DNA from: Sinomonas sp. ASV322
Lineage (GTDB): Bacteria; Actinomycetota; Actinomycetes; Actinomycetales; Micrococcaceae
DNA length: 64,000 nucleotides
Direction: 5' to 3'
Assembly (NCBI RefSeq): GCF_030908245.1
Contig: NZ_JAVFJJ010000001.1
Location: 355,565-419,564, forward strand
Shown here: positions 43,984 to 52,766 of the stretch, one piece after another
Numbering within the stretch: position 1 is the stretch's first letter
Layout of the letters: each line of letters opens with the position of its first letter
Translations under genes and position numbers: made by a program
Notes under the pieces: model-generated
Database searches by the model: none
The model's input: the letters and a program-made list of their open reading frames with translations, nothing else
What the model was told of the DNA's origin: nothing

Positions 43984-45384
43984 TCAGACGGCCACGAGGG
44001 GCTCGGGGAGGGGGCCGCTCGCATGCCGATCCGCCGACCTCCTGAGCGCCCCGACGGCCTCCCGAATGGTCGAGGGTGACTCGGTGAAGGGCAGGCGGAG
44101 CCGGTGTTCGAACGCGCCGTGCAGGCCGAATCTCGGACCGGCCGTGAGGGCAAGCCCCTCCTCCCGGGCGCCGAGGACGAGCTCGGACGATGACCACGGC
44201 GCGCAGCTGATCCAGAGCGCCAGCCCGCCCTCCGGATCGGGGATGGTCCACTCGGGAAACTGCTCGGTGAGGGCCGAGCGCATCGTTCTCAGCCCCTCGG
44301 AGAGCCGCACTCGCCGCTCGGCGACCAGCTCCGCTTCGCGCGCTATGAGCTCGACGGCGACGAGCTGCTCGAAGACGGGCGTGCCGAGATCCATGCTCGT
44401 CCGCGACTGGGCGAGCCGGGCGATGAGAGTCCTCGGGGCGCGGATCCATCCGACACGCAGGCCGCCCCACGCGAGCTTGCCGAGCCCGCCGACCGTCACG
44501 ACGGAAGGGGAGAAGGCGGCGAGCGGCTCACGCGGCCCGCGCCGGAGGTCGAGCCACATGGTGGTCTCGTCGGCGATGAGCACCGTTGCGTGCCGGTCGG
44601 CCGCACGGGCGAGGCGTGCGCGCGCGTCGTCGGGCAGGCTCGCGCCAGTCGGGTTCTGGAAGTCGGGCATGACGTAGCCGACCGACGGCGCGGCGGCCCT
44701 GAGCGCGGCCTCTGCCTCTGTGAGGTCCCACCCTCCGTCGGTGTCGACGGGAACTGGGACCGCGCGCGCCCTCGCGGACAAGATCGCGTCGATGGCGTGG
44801 GGATAGGTCGGATGCTCGATGAGCGCGCGGTCGCCCGGGGAAGTAAGGAGCCGGGTGAGGAGCGCGATGGCGTGCTGAGCCCCCGACGTCACGAGGATCT
44901 GGTCGGGGTCTGTCGCAACCCCACGCCGGCGGAAATGCATGGCGACGGCCTCGCGGAGCTCGGGGTGCCCGACGATCTCATAGCCCGAGCGGGCGAGCTC
45001 GGGCCCGATCCGCTGGGCCGCCGCGGCGTAGCACGTCGCGACCGCGGATGCCGCCGGCATGGCGGCCTTGGTGAAGTCGAGGGGGATTCCGTCGGGCGCC
45101 GAGTCGGCGGATGGCCGAGCGCCAAGCGACACGAAGCTTCCCGAACCGCGACGGCTCTCGATCGCCCCCAGCTCCCTCAGGCGTGCGTAGGCGGAGGCCA
45201 CCGTCGTCCTGCTCACCCGGAGCGCCGCCGCGAGGTCTCGCTCCGCGGGCAGGCGCGTCCCGTGCGCGAGCCGGCCGTCTAGGGAGACGAGCCTGATCCG
45301 GTCGGCGAGCGCGGAATACGCAGGCCCCTTGCTCCGCCACGGTCCGAGAACCGAGGCCAATCTCGCCGCTGTGATGCCGCTCAT
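43984..45384 (-). CDS. MocR-type GntR/aminotransferase regulator
   Basis: A 466-residue fusion of a GntR winged helix (about residues 15-90: GTRLPAERDLAAALRVSRTTVASAY) and a type I aminotransferase domain (about 110-460). The PLP lysine is in GGLGKLAWGGLR, and NPTGASLP and ADETTMWLD mark the cofactor pocket. MocR proteins are usually PLP-responsive activators rather than enzymes. It is divergent from the YczE gene, the same pairing as ycxD-yczE in Bacillus, so YczE is probably its target. Confidence 0.92.
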   Translation of the reverse strand: MSGITAARLASVLGPWRSKGPAYSALADRIRLVSLDGRLAHGTRLPAERDLAAALRVSRTTVASAYARLRELGAIESRRGSGSFVSLGARPSADSAPDGIPLDFTKAAMPAASAVATCYAAAAQRIGPELARSGYEIVGHPELREAVAMHFRRRGVATDPDQILVTSGAQHAIALLTRLLTSPGDRALIEHPTYPHAIDAILSARARAVPVPVDTDGGWDLTEAEAALRAAAPSVGYVMPDFQNPTGASLPDDARARLARAADRHATVLIADETTMWLDLRRGPREPLAAFSPSVVTVGGLGKLAWGGLRVGWIRAPRTLIARLAQSRTSMDLGTPVFEQLVAVELIAREAELVAERRVRLSEGLRTMRSALTEQFPEWTIPDPEGGLALWISCAPWSSSELVLGAREEGLALTAGPRFGLHGAFEHRLRLPFTESPSTIREAVGALRRSADRHASGPLPEPLVAV

Positions 45385-45402
45385 GAGGCCATTGTTCCAG
45401 AA

Positions 45403-45427
45403 TTGGCCCTTTTATTGCAGTCCACTT
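45403..45427. promoter_or_regulatory. Possible MocR operator
   Basis: On the minus strand AAGTGGACT (45427-45419) is followed by AAAGGGCCA (45412-45404), two imperfect direct repeats in the gap between the regulator and YczE. They resemble the AAAGTGG motif reported for corynebacterial PdxR. Confidence 0.4.
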
Positions 45428-45444
45428 GTGGCCATTCTCGACTC

Positions 45445-46155
45445 ATGGCACTTTTTACCCGGGCGTCGATGCTCTCGTCGGGACTCCTTTCAAGCCCGCG
45501 CCTTCTGCTCCGCCTCCTCCGTCTCTATGTGGGACTCTTCGCCTACGGGATCGCGATCGCCCTGATCCTGAGGGCCGGACTGGGCGGCTCGCCGTGGGAC
45601 GTGCTGGGACAAGGAGTGGCCAAGACATTCGGCCTCTCATTCGGCACGGCGACGATCGCCATCAGCGTCGCCGTGCTTGTCTTGTGGATCCCGCTTCGCC
45701 AGCGACCGGGCTGGGGGACCGTCTCCAATGCGGCCCTCATCGGGGTTTTCGCCGATCTCGGGCTCGCATGGGTTCCGCCCGCGAGCAGCGTGCCCGTCTG
45801 GGCGCCCGTTGCTCAGGCTGCATTCCTCACAGCGGGGCTCGTCCTGCTCGCCTTCGCGTCGGTTCTGTACATCGGCGCGGGCCTCGGCCCGGGGGCTCGT
45901 GACGGCCTCATGACAGGGCTCGTGGCGCGAACCGGTTGGCCCGTGTGGGCTGTGCGCAGCGCGATCGAGGTGTCTGTGACCGTGGCTGGATGGCTTCTTG
46001 GGGGAACGCTCGGAGTGGGAACCGCGATTTTTGCCTTCACGATCGGCCCCCTCATTCAGCTCGCGCTGCGCCTTCTCCGCGCCGAGCTCGAGCCGCGCGC
46101 TTCTCGGCACCCTGCCGGGTCCGAGCGCGAGGTCAGCGCCGGCGCAGCACGCTGA
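45445..46155 (+). CDS. YczE/YitT-family membrane protein
   Basis: A 236-residue polytopic membrane protein with five or six helices. It has GLGGSPWDVLGQGV, the mid-region GLGPGARDGLMTGL, and the C-terminal TLGVGTAIFAFTIGPLIQ, the pattern of the YczE/YyaS/YitT family. Function is unknown; the pairing with a MocR regulator suggests a role related to a vitamin B6 or amino-acid-derived compound. Its 3' end overlaps the convergent rRNA methyltransferase gene by 23 bp. Confidence 0.88.
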   Translation: MALFTRASMLSSGLLSSPRLLLRLLRLYVGLFAYGIAIALILRAGLGGSPWDVLGQGVAKTFGLSFGTATIAISVAVLVLWIPLRQRPGWGTVSNAALIGVFADLGLAWVPPASSVPVWAPVAQAAFLTAGLVLLAFASVLYIGAGLGPGARDGLMTGLVARTGWPVWAVRSAIEVSVTVAGWLLGGTLGVGTAIFAFTIGPLIQLALRLLRAELEPRASRHPAGSEREVSAGAAR

Positions 46156-47020
46156 GCTCGACCGCGCCCTCGGTCTCGAGCGGGCCCGCGGGCAGCTTGG
46201 CGAGCAGGACGGCGCGCTCCGTGTGGTGCCCGGCCGGGCCCATGAGCGCTAGGTCGGCCGCCGCATCCCGGTCGAGAACGAGCGGAAACTCGATGGCACG
46301 GCGGTAGCCCGCCTCGAAATCCTGCTCGGCTGCGCGCGCGACCCCCTCGGCCTTGCCCGCAGGAACGTCGAGCATCGGCAGCAGGTCGCGCAGGCCCGCG
46401 AGGTGCTCCGGCCGCGGCGTCACGATGCACAAGACGCCGCGAGGGCGTAGCACACGCGCATACTCGCGGAGGTTGCGTGGGGCGAAGACATCGAGGACGA
46501 CGTCGACCGAGCGGTCCGGCAGCGGAAGGTCACGCCAGAGGTCCCACACGACGGCTGCCGTCCGCGGAAGCTTCGCGGCGCGGGCGAGAGCATGCCGCGA
46601 GAGGTCGAGGGCGACGGCGCTCGCGCCGGGGGAGCGGGCCAGGACGGCGCCGAGGTAGTAGCCCGTGCCGGCGCCTGCGTCGAGCACCGCCGGGGAAAGG
46701 GCTCGGCGAGCGCCCGCGCCGTCGTCCGTCGGGCCGCCGGGTCCCGAAAGCGCGGGGGCCGCGGCGTCGGCCACGGCCTGTGCAATGGGCGCGTAGTATC
46801 CCGCGCCGAGGAAGCGCTCGCGCGCGGCGACCATCTCAGCCGTGTCCGGCACGAACCGAGTCCCGCGGCCCGTGAGGAAGTTGACGTAGCCCTGCCGGGC
46901 GGCGTCGAAGCGGTGGCCGGACGCGCACACGAGCGAACGTCCCCCCGCGCCGTCCGGGGAAGCCGCCCACGGTCCCGAGCATACGGGGCAGCGCAGTAGT
47001 TCTTGGGCGGGGAAGGGCAT
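46133..47020 (-). CDS. rlmA: 23S rRNA (guanine-N1)-methyltransferase, RlmA/TlrB-like
   Basis: A 295-residue enzyme with an N-terminal zinc finger (CPVCSG and CASGHRFD at about residues 11-40) and a SAM-binding Rossmann fold (DAGAGTGYYL, about residue 113). It methylates a guanine in helix 35 of 23S rRNA; the actinomycete paralogue TlrB gives macrolide resistance, but sequence alone cannot separate G745 from G748 activity. The ATG at 47020 has GGAGG upstream and TAGCAT seven bases before it. Divergent from the S9 peptidase. Confidence 0.88.
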   Translation of the reverse strand: MPFPAQELLRCPVCSGPWAASPDGAGGRSLVCASGHRFDAARQGYVNFLTGRGTRFVPDTAEMVAARERFLGAGYYAPIAQAVADAAAPALSGPGGPTDDGAGARRALSPAVLDAGAGTGYYLGAVLARSPGASAVALDLSRHALARAAKLPRTAAVVWDLWRDLPLPDRSVDVVLDVFAPRNLREYARVLRPRGVLCIVTPRPEHLAGLRDLLPMLDVPAGKAEGVARAAEQDFEAGYRRAIEFPLVLDRDAAADLALMGPAGHHTERAVLLAKLPAGPLETEGAVELSVLRRR

Positions 47021-47063
47021 GGCCTCCATGCTAGCCGCGCCAGCTGGGACTAGGCTTCACGGC

Positions 47064-49091
47064 GTGAAGCCCGCCCAGCTCGATGCCATCCTGACCTTGT
47101 CCACTCCGTCTGTCCACGCCTCGGGCACGCGATGCGCCGTCGCAGCGACCCGACCCGACTTTCGGGCCGATGCACCAGTGGGGCAGCTCTGGGAGGTCCA
47201 GCTTGACGGAAGCCGGAAGCCGCGGCGGCTGACCCGAGGCTTCCGCGACACGGCTCCCCGCTATTCGCCGGACGGCGCTTGGCTCGCCTTCCTGAGAGCG
47301 GCCCCAGAGGGTCGCGCCCAGCTCGCGATCGTCGAGTCGGCGGGCGGTGAACCACGCGTCATCACGAATCGCCTGCTCGGCATCGAGCAGTTCGTGTGGT
47401 CTCCGGATTCGCGCCGGATCGCGTTCACGTCGCGCGAGCCCGAGCAGGGCCGCTACGGGAGCATCGAGGGCGTGGGTCCGCGCGCCGAGGACCCGCGCCT
47501 CGTCACGCGGCTCAACTACCGCGTGAACGGCCCCGGATACACCGCCGATCAGCGAGTGCAGCTGTTCGTCCTCAGCGTCCCGGACGCAGACGAGGAGCCG
47601 CTGGTCGCCGCGCGGGGCCGCGTCAAGGCAGACGAGGATGAGGCTCCGAGCGGGCTGCCCGAGGCGCGCCAGCTTACGTCCGGCGCCGTGGACTACGTGC
47701 TGCCCTCCTTCAGCGCCGACGGGCGCTCGATCTACACCGTCTCGGCGTTCGCCCCCGACGCGATCGACACCCTGACAACTCGCGTCGTCCGTACGCCGGC
47801 GGACGGCGGCGAGAGCATCGCCGTTGACCTCGCCGCGCCCGAGGCAGCCCACGTCGAGTCCGTCGCCGAAGCCCCTGACGGCTCGGGGCTCTTCGTGCTT
47901 GCCTCACAGCTCGGCGAATCGGGGACCGACTTCGTCGGCTGGGGCACACGGCTCTTCTGGCACTCCTTCGACGACGGCTCGACGGCGCAGATCAGCGTGG
48001 CCGACGACGATCTCGGGGAAGCGCCCGGCGCGCTCCGAGTCGACGCGGACGGGCGCGCGCTCGTGCTCGCGCGGCGGCGCGGCGCCGTCGCGCTCGTGGC
48101 CTACGTTCGGTCCGGCGGCAGGGAGGTCCTGGCCGACGGCGCCTTCGTCGTGACGGGCGTCGATTCGGCGGGCGACGCCGTCGTCGTCAGCGTCGCCGAC
48201 GCGACGAGCCCCGGCGAGCTCGCCGTCGCACGTGCCACCGGCCTCGGGCGGCTCACGGACTTCGGTGCGCGCCTCGGTGAGGTTGCTGAGCCGCTCGTTC
48301 CCCGCGAATTCGTGGGGCAGAGCGCTGACGGAACGCCCGTCCATGGATGGGTCGTGCTGCCCGCCGAGGAGGGGCCCCACCCCGTTCTCCTGAACATCCA
48401 CGGCGGTCCGTTCGCCCAGTACACGGGCGCCTGGTTCGACGAGGCGCAGGTCTACGCGCGGGCGGGATACGCCGTCGTCATGTGCAACCCGCGGGGATCG
48501 GCCGGATACGGCGAAGACCACGCGCGAGCGATCAAGGGACGCATGGGCACCGTCGACTTCGAGGATGTCCTCGGCTTCCTCGATTCGGTGCTCGACGCCC
48601 TTCCTGGACTCGACCGCGAGCGGCTCGGAGTCATGGGAGGCTCCTACGGCGGATACCTCACGGCGTGGACGATCGCGCACGACCATCGGTTCCGGGCGGC
48701 GATCGTCGAGCGCGGCTTCCTCGACCCCGCGAGCTTCGTGGGTTCGGCGGACATCGGCTGGTTCTTCCCCGGCGAGTACACCGGCTGGTCGGCGGACGAG
48801 ATGCGCGCCCAGAGTCCCATGGCGTGCGTCGACGACGTCGCGACGCCCACCCTCGTGATCCATTCCGAAGAGGACTGGCGCTGCCCGATCGAACAGGCTC
48901 AGCGTTTCTACACGGCCCTCAGGCTGCGTGGAATCGACACCGAGCTGCTTGTCTTCCCCGGCGAGAACCACGAACTGTCCCGCTCTGGAACGCCGCATCA
49001 TCGGAGGCAGCGCTTCGAGCACATCCTGCGCTGGTGGGCGCGGCACCTCCCCACCTCGGCGAACCCGGGTGAGGACATGACCGAGGGCTAG
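47064..49091 (+). CDS. S9-family prolyl oligopeptidase-like peptidase
   Basis: A 675-residue serine peptidase with an N-terminal beta-propeller (about residues 1-400, with repeated SPDGAWLAF and SPDSRRIAF blades) and a C-terminal alpha/beta hydrolase domain. The catalytic Ser is in GGSYGGYLTAW (about residue 527), Asp in EEDWRCP and His in ENHELS. It cleaves small peptides, usually after Pro or as a dipeptidyl/acylaminoacyl peptidase; no signal peptide. The GTG at 47064 follows TAGGCT (47051-47056) by seven bases; an ATG at 47019 overlaps the divergent gene and is less likely. Confidence 0.9.
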   Translation: MKPAQLDAILTLSTPSVHASGTRCAVAATRPDFRADAPVGQLWEVQLDGSRKPRRLTRGFRDTAPRYSPDGAWLAFLRAAPEGRAQLAIVESAGGEPRVITNRLLGIEQFVWSPDSRRIAFTSREPEQGRYGSIEGVGPRAEDPRLVTRLNYRVNGPGYTADQRVQLFVLSVPDADEEPLVAARGRVKADEDEAPSGLPEARQLTSGAVDYVLPSFSADGRSIYTVSAFAPDAIDTLTTRVVRTPADGGESIAVDLAAPEAAHVESVAEAPDGSGLFVLASQLGESGTDFVGWGTRLFWHSFDDGSTAQISVADDDLGEAPGALRVDADGRALVLARRRGAVALVAYVRSGGREVLADGAFVVTGVDSAGDAVVVSVADATSPGELAVARATGLGRLTDFGARLGEVAEPLVPREFVGQSADGTPVHGWVVLPAEEGPHPVLLNIHGGPFAQYTGAWFDEAQVYARAGYAVVMCNPRGSAGYGEDHARAIKGRMGTVDFEDVLGFLDSVLDALPGLDRERLGVMGGSYGGYLTAWTIAHDHRFRAAIVERGFLDPASFVGSADIGWFFPGEYTGWSADEMRAQSPMACVDDVATPTLVIHSEEDWRCPIEQAQRFYTALRLRGIDTELLVFPGENHELSRSGTPHHRRQRFEHILRWWARHLPTSANPGEDMTEG

Positions 49092-49735
49092 AAGCCGAGG
49101 TCTCGCGCGGCCGCCTTGGGCAGCGGTTCCGCCCACCGCGCCGCGTACTCCTCGTTCGAGCTGAGCGAGCGCAGCTCGGCCCTGTCGAGGTAGAGGGTTC
49201 CCGCGAGGTGGTCCGTCTCGTGCTGGACGATGCGCGCCTGCCACCCAGAGAATTCGGCGCGGCGCGGAGAGCCGTCCGGAGCGGTCCACCGTGCTTCGAC
49301 GCGTGCGGGGCGCCGGACGACAGCGGTATAGCCGCGCACCGAGAGGCAGCCCTCGTAGAACGAGGCATCGTCTGCGCCGAGAGCAACGTAGGCCGGATTG
49401 AGGACGGCGAAGAACGGCAGGGGCAGCCGCTCGCGGGTCCGCGCAATGCCCTCGTCGGCAGCCCACGCGTCCTCGAGCACCGCGAGCCGGAGCGGGAGCC
49501 CGATCTGCGGCGCCGCGAGGCCGACGCCGGGCGCAGCGTGCATCGTGCGCCGCATGACCTCGACGAGCGCGGCGAGGAGGGCGGCGTCGAGCTGCCCGTC
49601 GAAGGGGATTGCCTGAGTCCTCAGCACGGGATGCCCGGCCTGGACAATGTGAGGAAGCTCTCCGGCTTCCACGATCTCGGCAGCGGCTTCGGCCAGACGG
49701 GCCGCGGACCACGGGCTGAGGGGTGCGGGGCTCAT
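49088..49735 (-). CDS. def: Peptide deformylase
   Basis: A 215-residue metalloenzyme that removes formyl from N-terminal formyl-Met of nascent proteins. All three motifs are present: GVGLAAPQIG (about residue 70), EGCLSV (about 129), and QHETDHLAG (about 171), where the Cys and the two His bind the metal. It is longer than the usual 170-190 residues because of an N-terminal extension of about 30. The ATG follows TAGGCT by six bases, leaderless. Its stop region overlaps the convergent S9 gene by four bases. Confidence 0.93.
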   Translation of the reverse strand: MSPAPLSPWSAARLAEAAAEIVEAGELPHIVQAGHPVLRTQAIPFDGQLDAALLAALVEVMRRTMHAAPGVGLAAPQIGLPLRLAVLEDAWAADEGIARTRERLPLPFFAVLNPAYVALGADDASFYEGCLSVRGYTAVVRRPARVEARWTAPDGSPRRAEFSGWQARIVQHETDHLAGTLYLDRAELRSLSSNEEYAARWAEPLPKAAARDLGF

Positions 49736-49789
49736 GGCCCCAGCCTATGCGGGACCCGCGGCGCGAGGGCGGCAGACACGAGGCGCAGC

Positions 49790-50662
49790 TCATCCCGTGG
49801 AGGCCCACCCGCACGCGCGCGCGACGAAGGCGTAGATCTTCGTCCGCAGCGCGTCCGACGCAGGGACCTTGACGACGCCGGTCGCGTCGCCCACTCGGAT
49901 GGTGAGCGGGATGAGGGTCCCGACCTTGTCCTCGGCGACTGCATGGGGGTCGCAGCGGGCGGGGCGCATCGTGAGGGGAATCGGTGTACCTCCCGGCTCG
50001 ATGCGAACGTTCGTTGGCCATGGCGCGGCCGGATCCTCGTCGAGGAGGGTCGTGTTGGAGACCGAGGCGAGCACGAGGTCTTCGCGAGCTCCCGGGGTAG
50101 GCGGCGGGTCGGCGCGGAGTTCGAGCGTGGCCGTCCGGGCGGGCCCCGTTTCGGTGAGCGTGTCGTCGAGGCGGAGTCCCGCGCTCTTCGAGACGCGGAG
50201 GGCGAAGCATTTCTCGGAGTGGATGCGCGGGAGCACCCGGTGCGGGTCGGCCGCGGGCACGACGACCGGCCCGCCTCCCGCGAGCGTCACCCTAACGGAC
50301 GGGACGTCGTCGTCCGATGCCCCGCAGCGAGGAGACGCGGTCGCCGCAGGGAGGCTGATCGGGTATCCGGGCGAAAGCTCAGTCGTCCCAGACCATGTTG
50401 TGCCGTCCTCGAAGCGCGGGTCCACGAGCTCGGCGCGGGTGACCGTGACGCCGCTCGCAGTCGTGTCGTCGAGCTGAAGGACGATGGTCCCGCTCGCGTA
50501 TCCGTCCCGGAACTGATCGACGACGACGGCGATCGGCGCCGCCGGCGACGGCGATGGGGCGGGTGTCCGCTGCCCGTCCGAGCGCAGGGGCGCGGGGGAG
50601 CAGCCGACGACGGCGACGGCCAGGAACGCTGCGACAGCGCCGAGGCGGCGGCGCGGGCTCAT
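49790..50662 (-). CDS. Lipoprotein of unknown function
   Basis: A 290-residue exported lipoprotein. The signal peptide ends with a lipobox at Cys21 (VAVVGC), followed by a Pro/Ser-rich linker (TPAPSPSPAAP). The rest is predicted beta-rich with several Cys (PRCGASDDD, SEKCFALRV, ARACGW) that could form disulphides outside the cell. I do not recognise the family. ATG six bases after TAGCCT; the TAG of this -10 box is the stop codon of the upstream LysR gene. Confidence 0.75.
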   Translation of the reverse strand: MSPRRRLGAVAAFLAVAVVGCSPAPLRSDGQRTPAPSPSPAAPIAVVVDQFRDGYASGTIVLQLDDTTASGVTVTRAELVDPRFEDGTTWSGTTELSPGYPISLPAATASPRCGASDDDVPSVRVTLAGGGPVVVPAADPHRVLPRIHSEKCFALRVSKSAGLRLDDTLTETGPARTATLELRADPPPTPGAREDLVLASVSNTTLLDEDPAAPWPTNVRIEPGGTPIPLTMRPARCDPHAVAEDKVGTLIPLTIRVGDATGVVKVPASDALRTKIYAFVARACGWASTG

Positions 50663-50671
50663 AGCTCTAGG

Positions 50672-51568
50672 CTACGTTCGCGACGCTGCGTTCGCGGCGA
50701 GGCCGAGGAAGTCTTGGGCCGACCGAGGAAGGGGCGAGGCGGCGCTCCACACGGCGCGCAGAACGCGCCCGAGGCGCAGGCTGGGCGTGCGTGCCTCGGC
50801 GAGGCGGCCGCTGCGCAGCGCGAGCTGCACCGCGAGGCGGCTCACCACGCCGGGGCCGAGGCCTGCTGCGACGCTCGCCGCGAGGGCGGCGTTGCTGCCC
50901 ACCTCGAAACGCACGCCCTCACCGTAGGGCGCGAGGGCGAGATCGGTCGTCTGGCGGGTGCCGGAACCGGGCTCCCGCACGACGAGCCCGGCCGTGGCGA
51001 TCGCCTCGGGAGGGATGTCGCCGTCGTCCGCCCACGGATGGCCTGGGCGCACGATCACCACGAGCTCGTCGCGGGCGACGTCGAGGTAGCGGAATCCCGT
51101 CTGCACGGTGGGCCCTTCGACGAAGCCCAGATCGGCTACGCCCGTCCGGAGGCGCTCGAACACCTCGTCGGTGTTGCCGACGTCGAGGGTGACGGTCACG
51201 CCCGGAAGGCGCTGCTGTGCTGCGGCGAGCCACTGCGGCATGAGGTGCTCGGCGACTGTCATGCTCGCACAGACATGCAGCGCGCCGCGCTCGCCTTCGA
51301 GGGCGTCCACGGCCCGGGCGACGCTGTCCGCGGCCTCGAGCACGTCGGCGGCGAGCCCGGCGATGACGCGCCCGCGGTCGGTGAGCTCCGTGCCCCGGGG
51401 AGTGCGCCGCGCGAGCGCGAACCCCGCCGACCGCTCCATCTGCTCGAGGAGTTTGGACGCGTTCGGCTGCGCCATGCCGGTCTCGCGCGCAGCCGCTCCG
51501 ATGCTGCCCCGGCGCGCGAGCGCGTCCAAGAGCCGGAACTGCCGCAGATCCCAATCCCGAACGCCCAT
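50672..51568 (-). CDS. LysR-family regulator, YeiE-like
   Basis: A 298-residue LysR regulator. The HTH is at residues 5-65 (LRQFRLLDALARRGSIGAAARETGMAQPNASKLLEQME) and the co-inducer domain at 90-290. It is divergent from a YeiH-family gene, as YeiE is from YeiH in E. coli. The ATG at 51568 follows TATACT (51580-51575) by six bases, leaderless. CATATA-N5-TATATG at 51566-51582 overlaps the start and is a likely autoregulatory site. Confidence 0.9.
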   Translation of the reverse strand: MGVRDWDLRQFRLLDALARRGSIGAAARETGMAQPNASKLLEQMERSAGFALARRTPRGTELTDRGRVIAGLAADVLEAADSVARAVDALEGERGALHVCASMTVAEHLMPQWLAAAQQRLPGVTVTLDVGNTDEVFERLRTGVADLGFVEGPTVQTGFRYLDVARDELVVIVRPGHPWADDGDIPPEAIATAGLVVREPGSGTRQTTDLALAPYGEGVRFEVGSNAALAASVAAGLGPGVVSRLAVQLALRSGRLAEARTPSLRLGRVLRAVWSAASPLPRSAQDFLGLAANAASRT

Positions 51569-51582
51569 ATATCCAGTATATG
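51566..51582. promoter_or_regulatory. Palindrome over the lysR start and -10 box
   Basis: CATATA and TATATG are 6-bp inverted repeats with a 5-bp spacer. The site covers both the -10 box and the start codon of the leftward lysR gene. Confidence 0.5.
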
Positions 51583-51638
51583 GCTCCATGCCGAACTGCC
51601 GTCTACTGGCGCGAGGCGGCGGCCGGAAGCATGGAGTC

Positions 51639-52670
51639 ATGGCCCTCCACGGATCAACCGCCCCCACCCAGCCGAAAGCTCCGCCCCGCGGCGTCTCGAT
51701 GCGGCTCATCGTCCCGGGCCTCGCAGCGGCCCTCGTCGGAGCCGCGATCGCAACGGGGCTCGCGGGGTTGGTCCCGGGCGCGAGCCCCTTGCTCCTGGGC
51801 ATCGTCCTCGGGCTAGCCGCGCGCAACCTCGGGTTCCTCCCAGGACGCCTCACGGCCGGGCTCGTCGTCGCGGGCCGGGTTCCCCTCCGGATCGGGATCG
51901 TCCTCCTCGGCCTGCAGCTTTCGGTGCGCGACCTCGCGACCCTTGGCTGGGCCATTCCCGTGCTCGCGGTGGCCGTCGTCGGCGTCGGGCTCCTCTCGAC
52001 CGTCGGGATCGGACGGCTCCTCGGCATCGCGCCGACCCGCACGCTGCTCATCGCGTGCGGCTTCTCGATCTGCGGCGCAGCCGCCGTGGCGGGCGTCGAG
52101 TCAGTACTGGACGCCGACGAAGAGGACACCGTGAGCGCCGTCGCCCTCGTCGTGCTCTTCGGAACGCTCATGATCCCCACGATCCCGTTCCTCGCGGAGG
52201 CCCTCCGCCTTCCCGAGCGCACGGCGGCGCTGTGGGCCGGGGCCTCGATCCACGAAGTGGCCCAGGTCGTCGCTGCCGGCGGCCTCATCGGTGGTTCCGC
52301 ACTGACCCTCGCGGTCACGGTCAAGCTCGCTCGCGTTCTCATGCTCGCCCCGGTCGCTGCCGTGCTGTCCGTCCGCCGTCGTCCGGCCGGAGGCCCTGGC
52401 AGCGCCGCAAGGCCGTCGATCGTGCCCCTCTTCGTCCTCGGATTCGTGGCCATGGTCGCGCTGCGCAGCCTTGCGCCGGTTCCGCACGAGGTTCTCAGCC
52501 TCGCCTCGGCGGTACAGAGCTTCCTCCTGACGACGGCGATGCTCGCCCTGGGCGCCGGGGTCCGGCTTCGCGAGCTCGCACGGCGAGGAGGGCGGGCCGT
52601 CGTCCTCGCAGCTGCCTCGACCGCAGTCGTCGGCGCCGTCGGCCTGACCGGGGCGCTCGTGCTCGCGTAG
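51639..52670 (+). CDS. YeiH/UPF0324-family membrane transporter
   Basis: A 343-residue membrane protein with about ten hydrophobic helices. It has LLLGIVLGLAARNLG, RIGIVLLGLQLSVRDL and LIACGFSICGAAAVAG, the signature of the UPF0324/PSE family. The members' substrates are unresolved; sulfonate or sulfite export has been proposed for some. The ATG at 51639 is preceded by GGAG. Its regulator is the divergent LysR protein. Confidence 0.88.
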   Translation: MALHGSTAPTQPKAPPRGVSMRLIVPGLAAALVGAAIATGLAGLVPGASPLLLGIVLGLAARNLGFLPGRLTAGLVVAGRVPLRIGIVLLGLQLSVRDLATLGWAIPVLAVAVVGVGLLSTVGIGRLLGIAPTRTLLIACGFSICGAAAVAGVESVLDADEEDTVSAVALVVLFGTLMIPTIPFLAEALRLPERTAALWAGASIHEVAQVVAAGGLIGGSALTLAVTVKLARVLMLAPVAAVLSVRRRPAGGPGSAARPSIVPLFVLGFVAMVALRSLAPVPHEVLSLASAVQSFLLTTAMLALGAGVRLRELARRGGRAVVLAAASTAVVGAVGLTGALVLA

Positions 52671-52754
52671 GACGCCGCCCACCCTCCCGGCCCGCCCTGG
52701 GTCGCTCTCAGCCTGACGACAGGTTCATGCTGCACCACGCACAGCCCGCATTCC

Positions 52755-52760
52755 TAGCCT
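52755..52760 (+). promoter_or_regulatory. Leaderless -10 box of the arylsulfotransferase-like gene
   Basis: TAGCCT followed by six bases and the ATG at 52767. Confidence 0.6.
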
Positions 52761-52766
52761 GAGCCC

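Noticed and set aside
49208-52762. A plus-strand open frame of over 1,100 codons
   Set aside because: It runs antisense to def, the lipoprotein and lysR, has no recognisable domain, and is a normal effect of high GC content.
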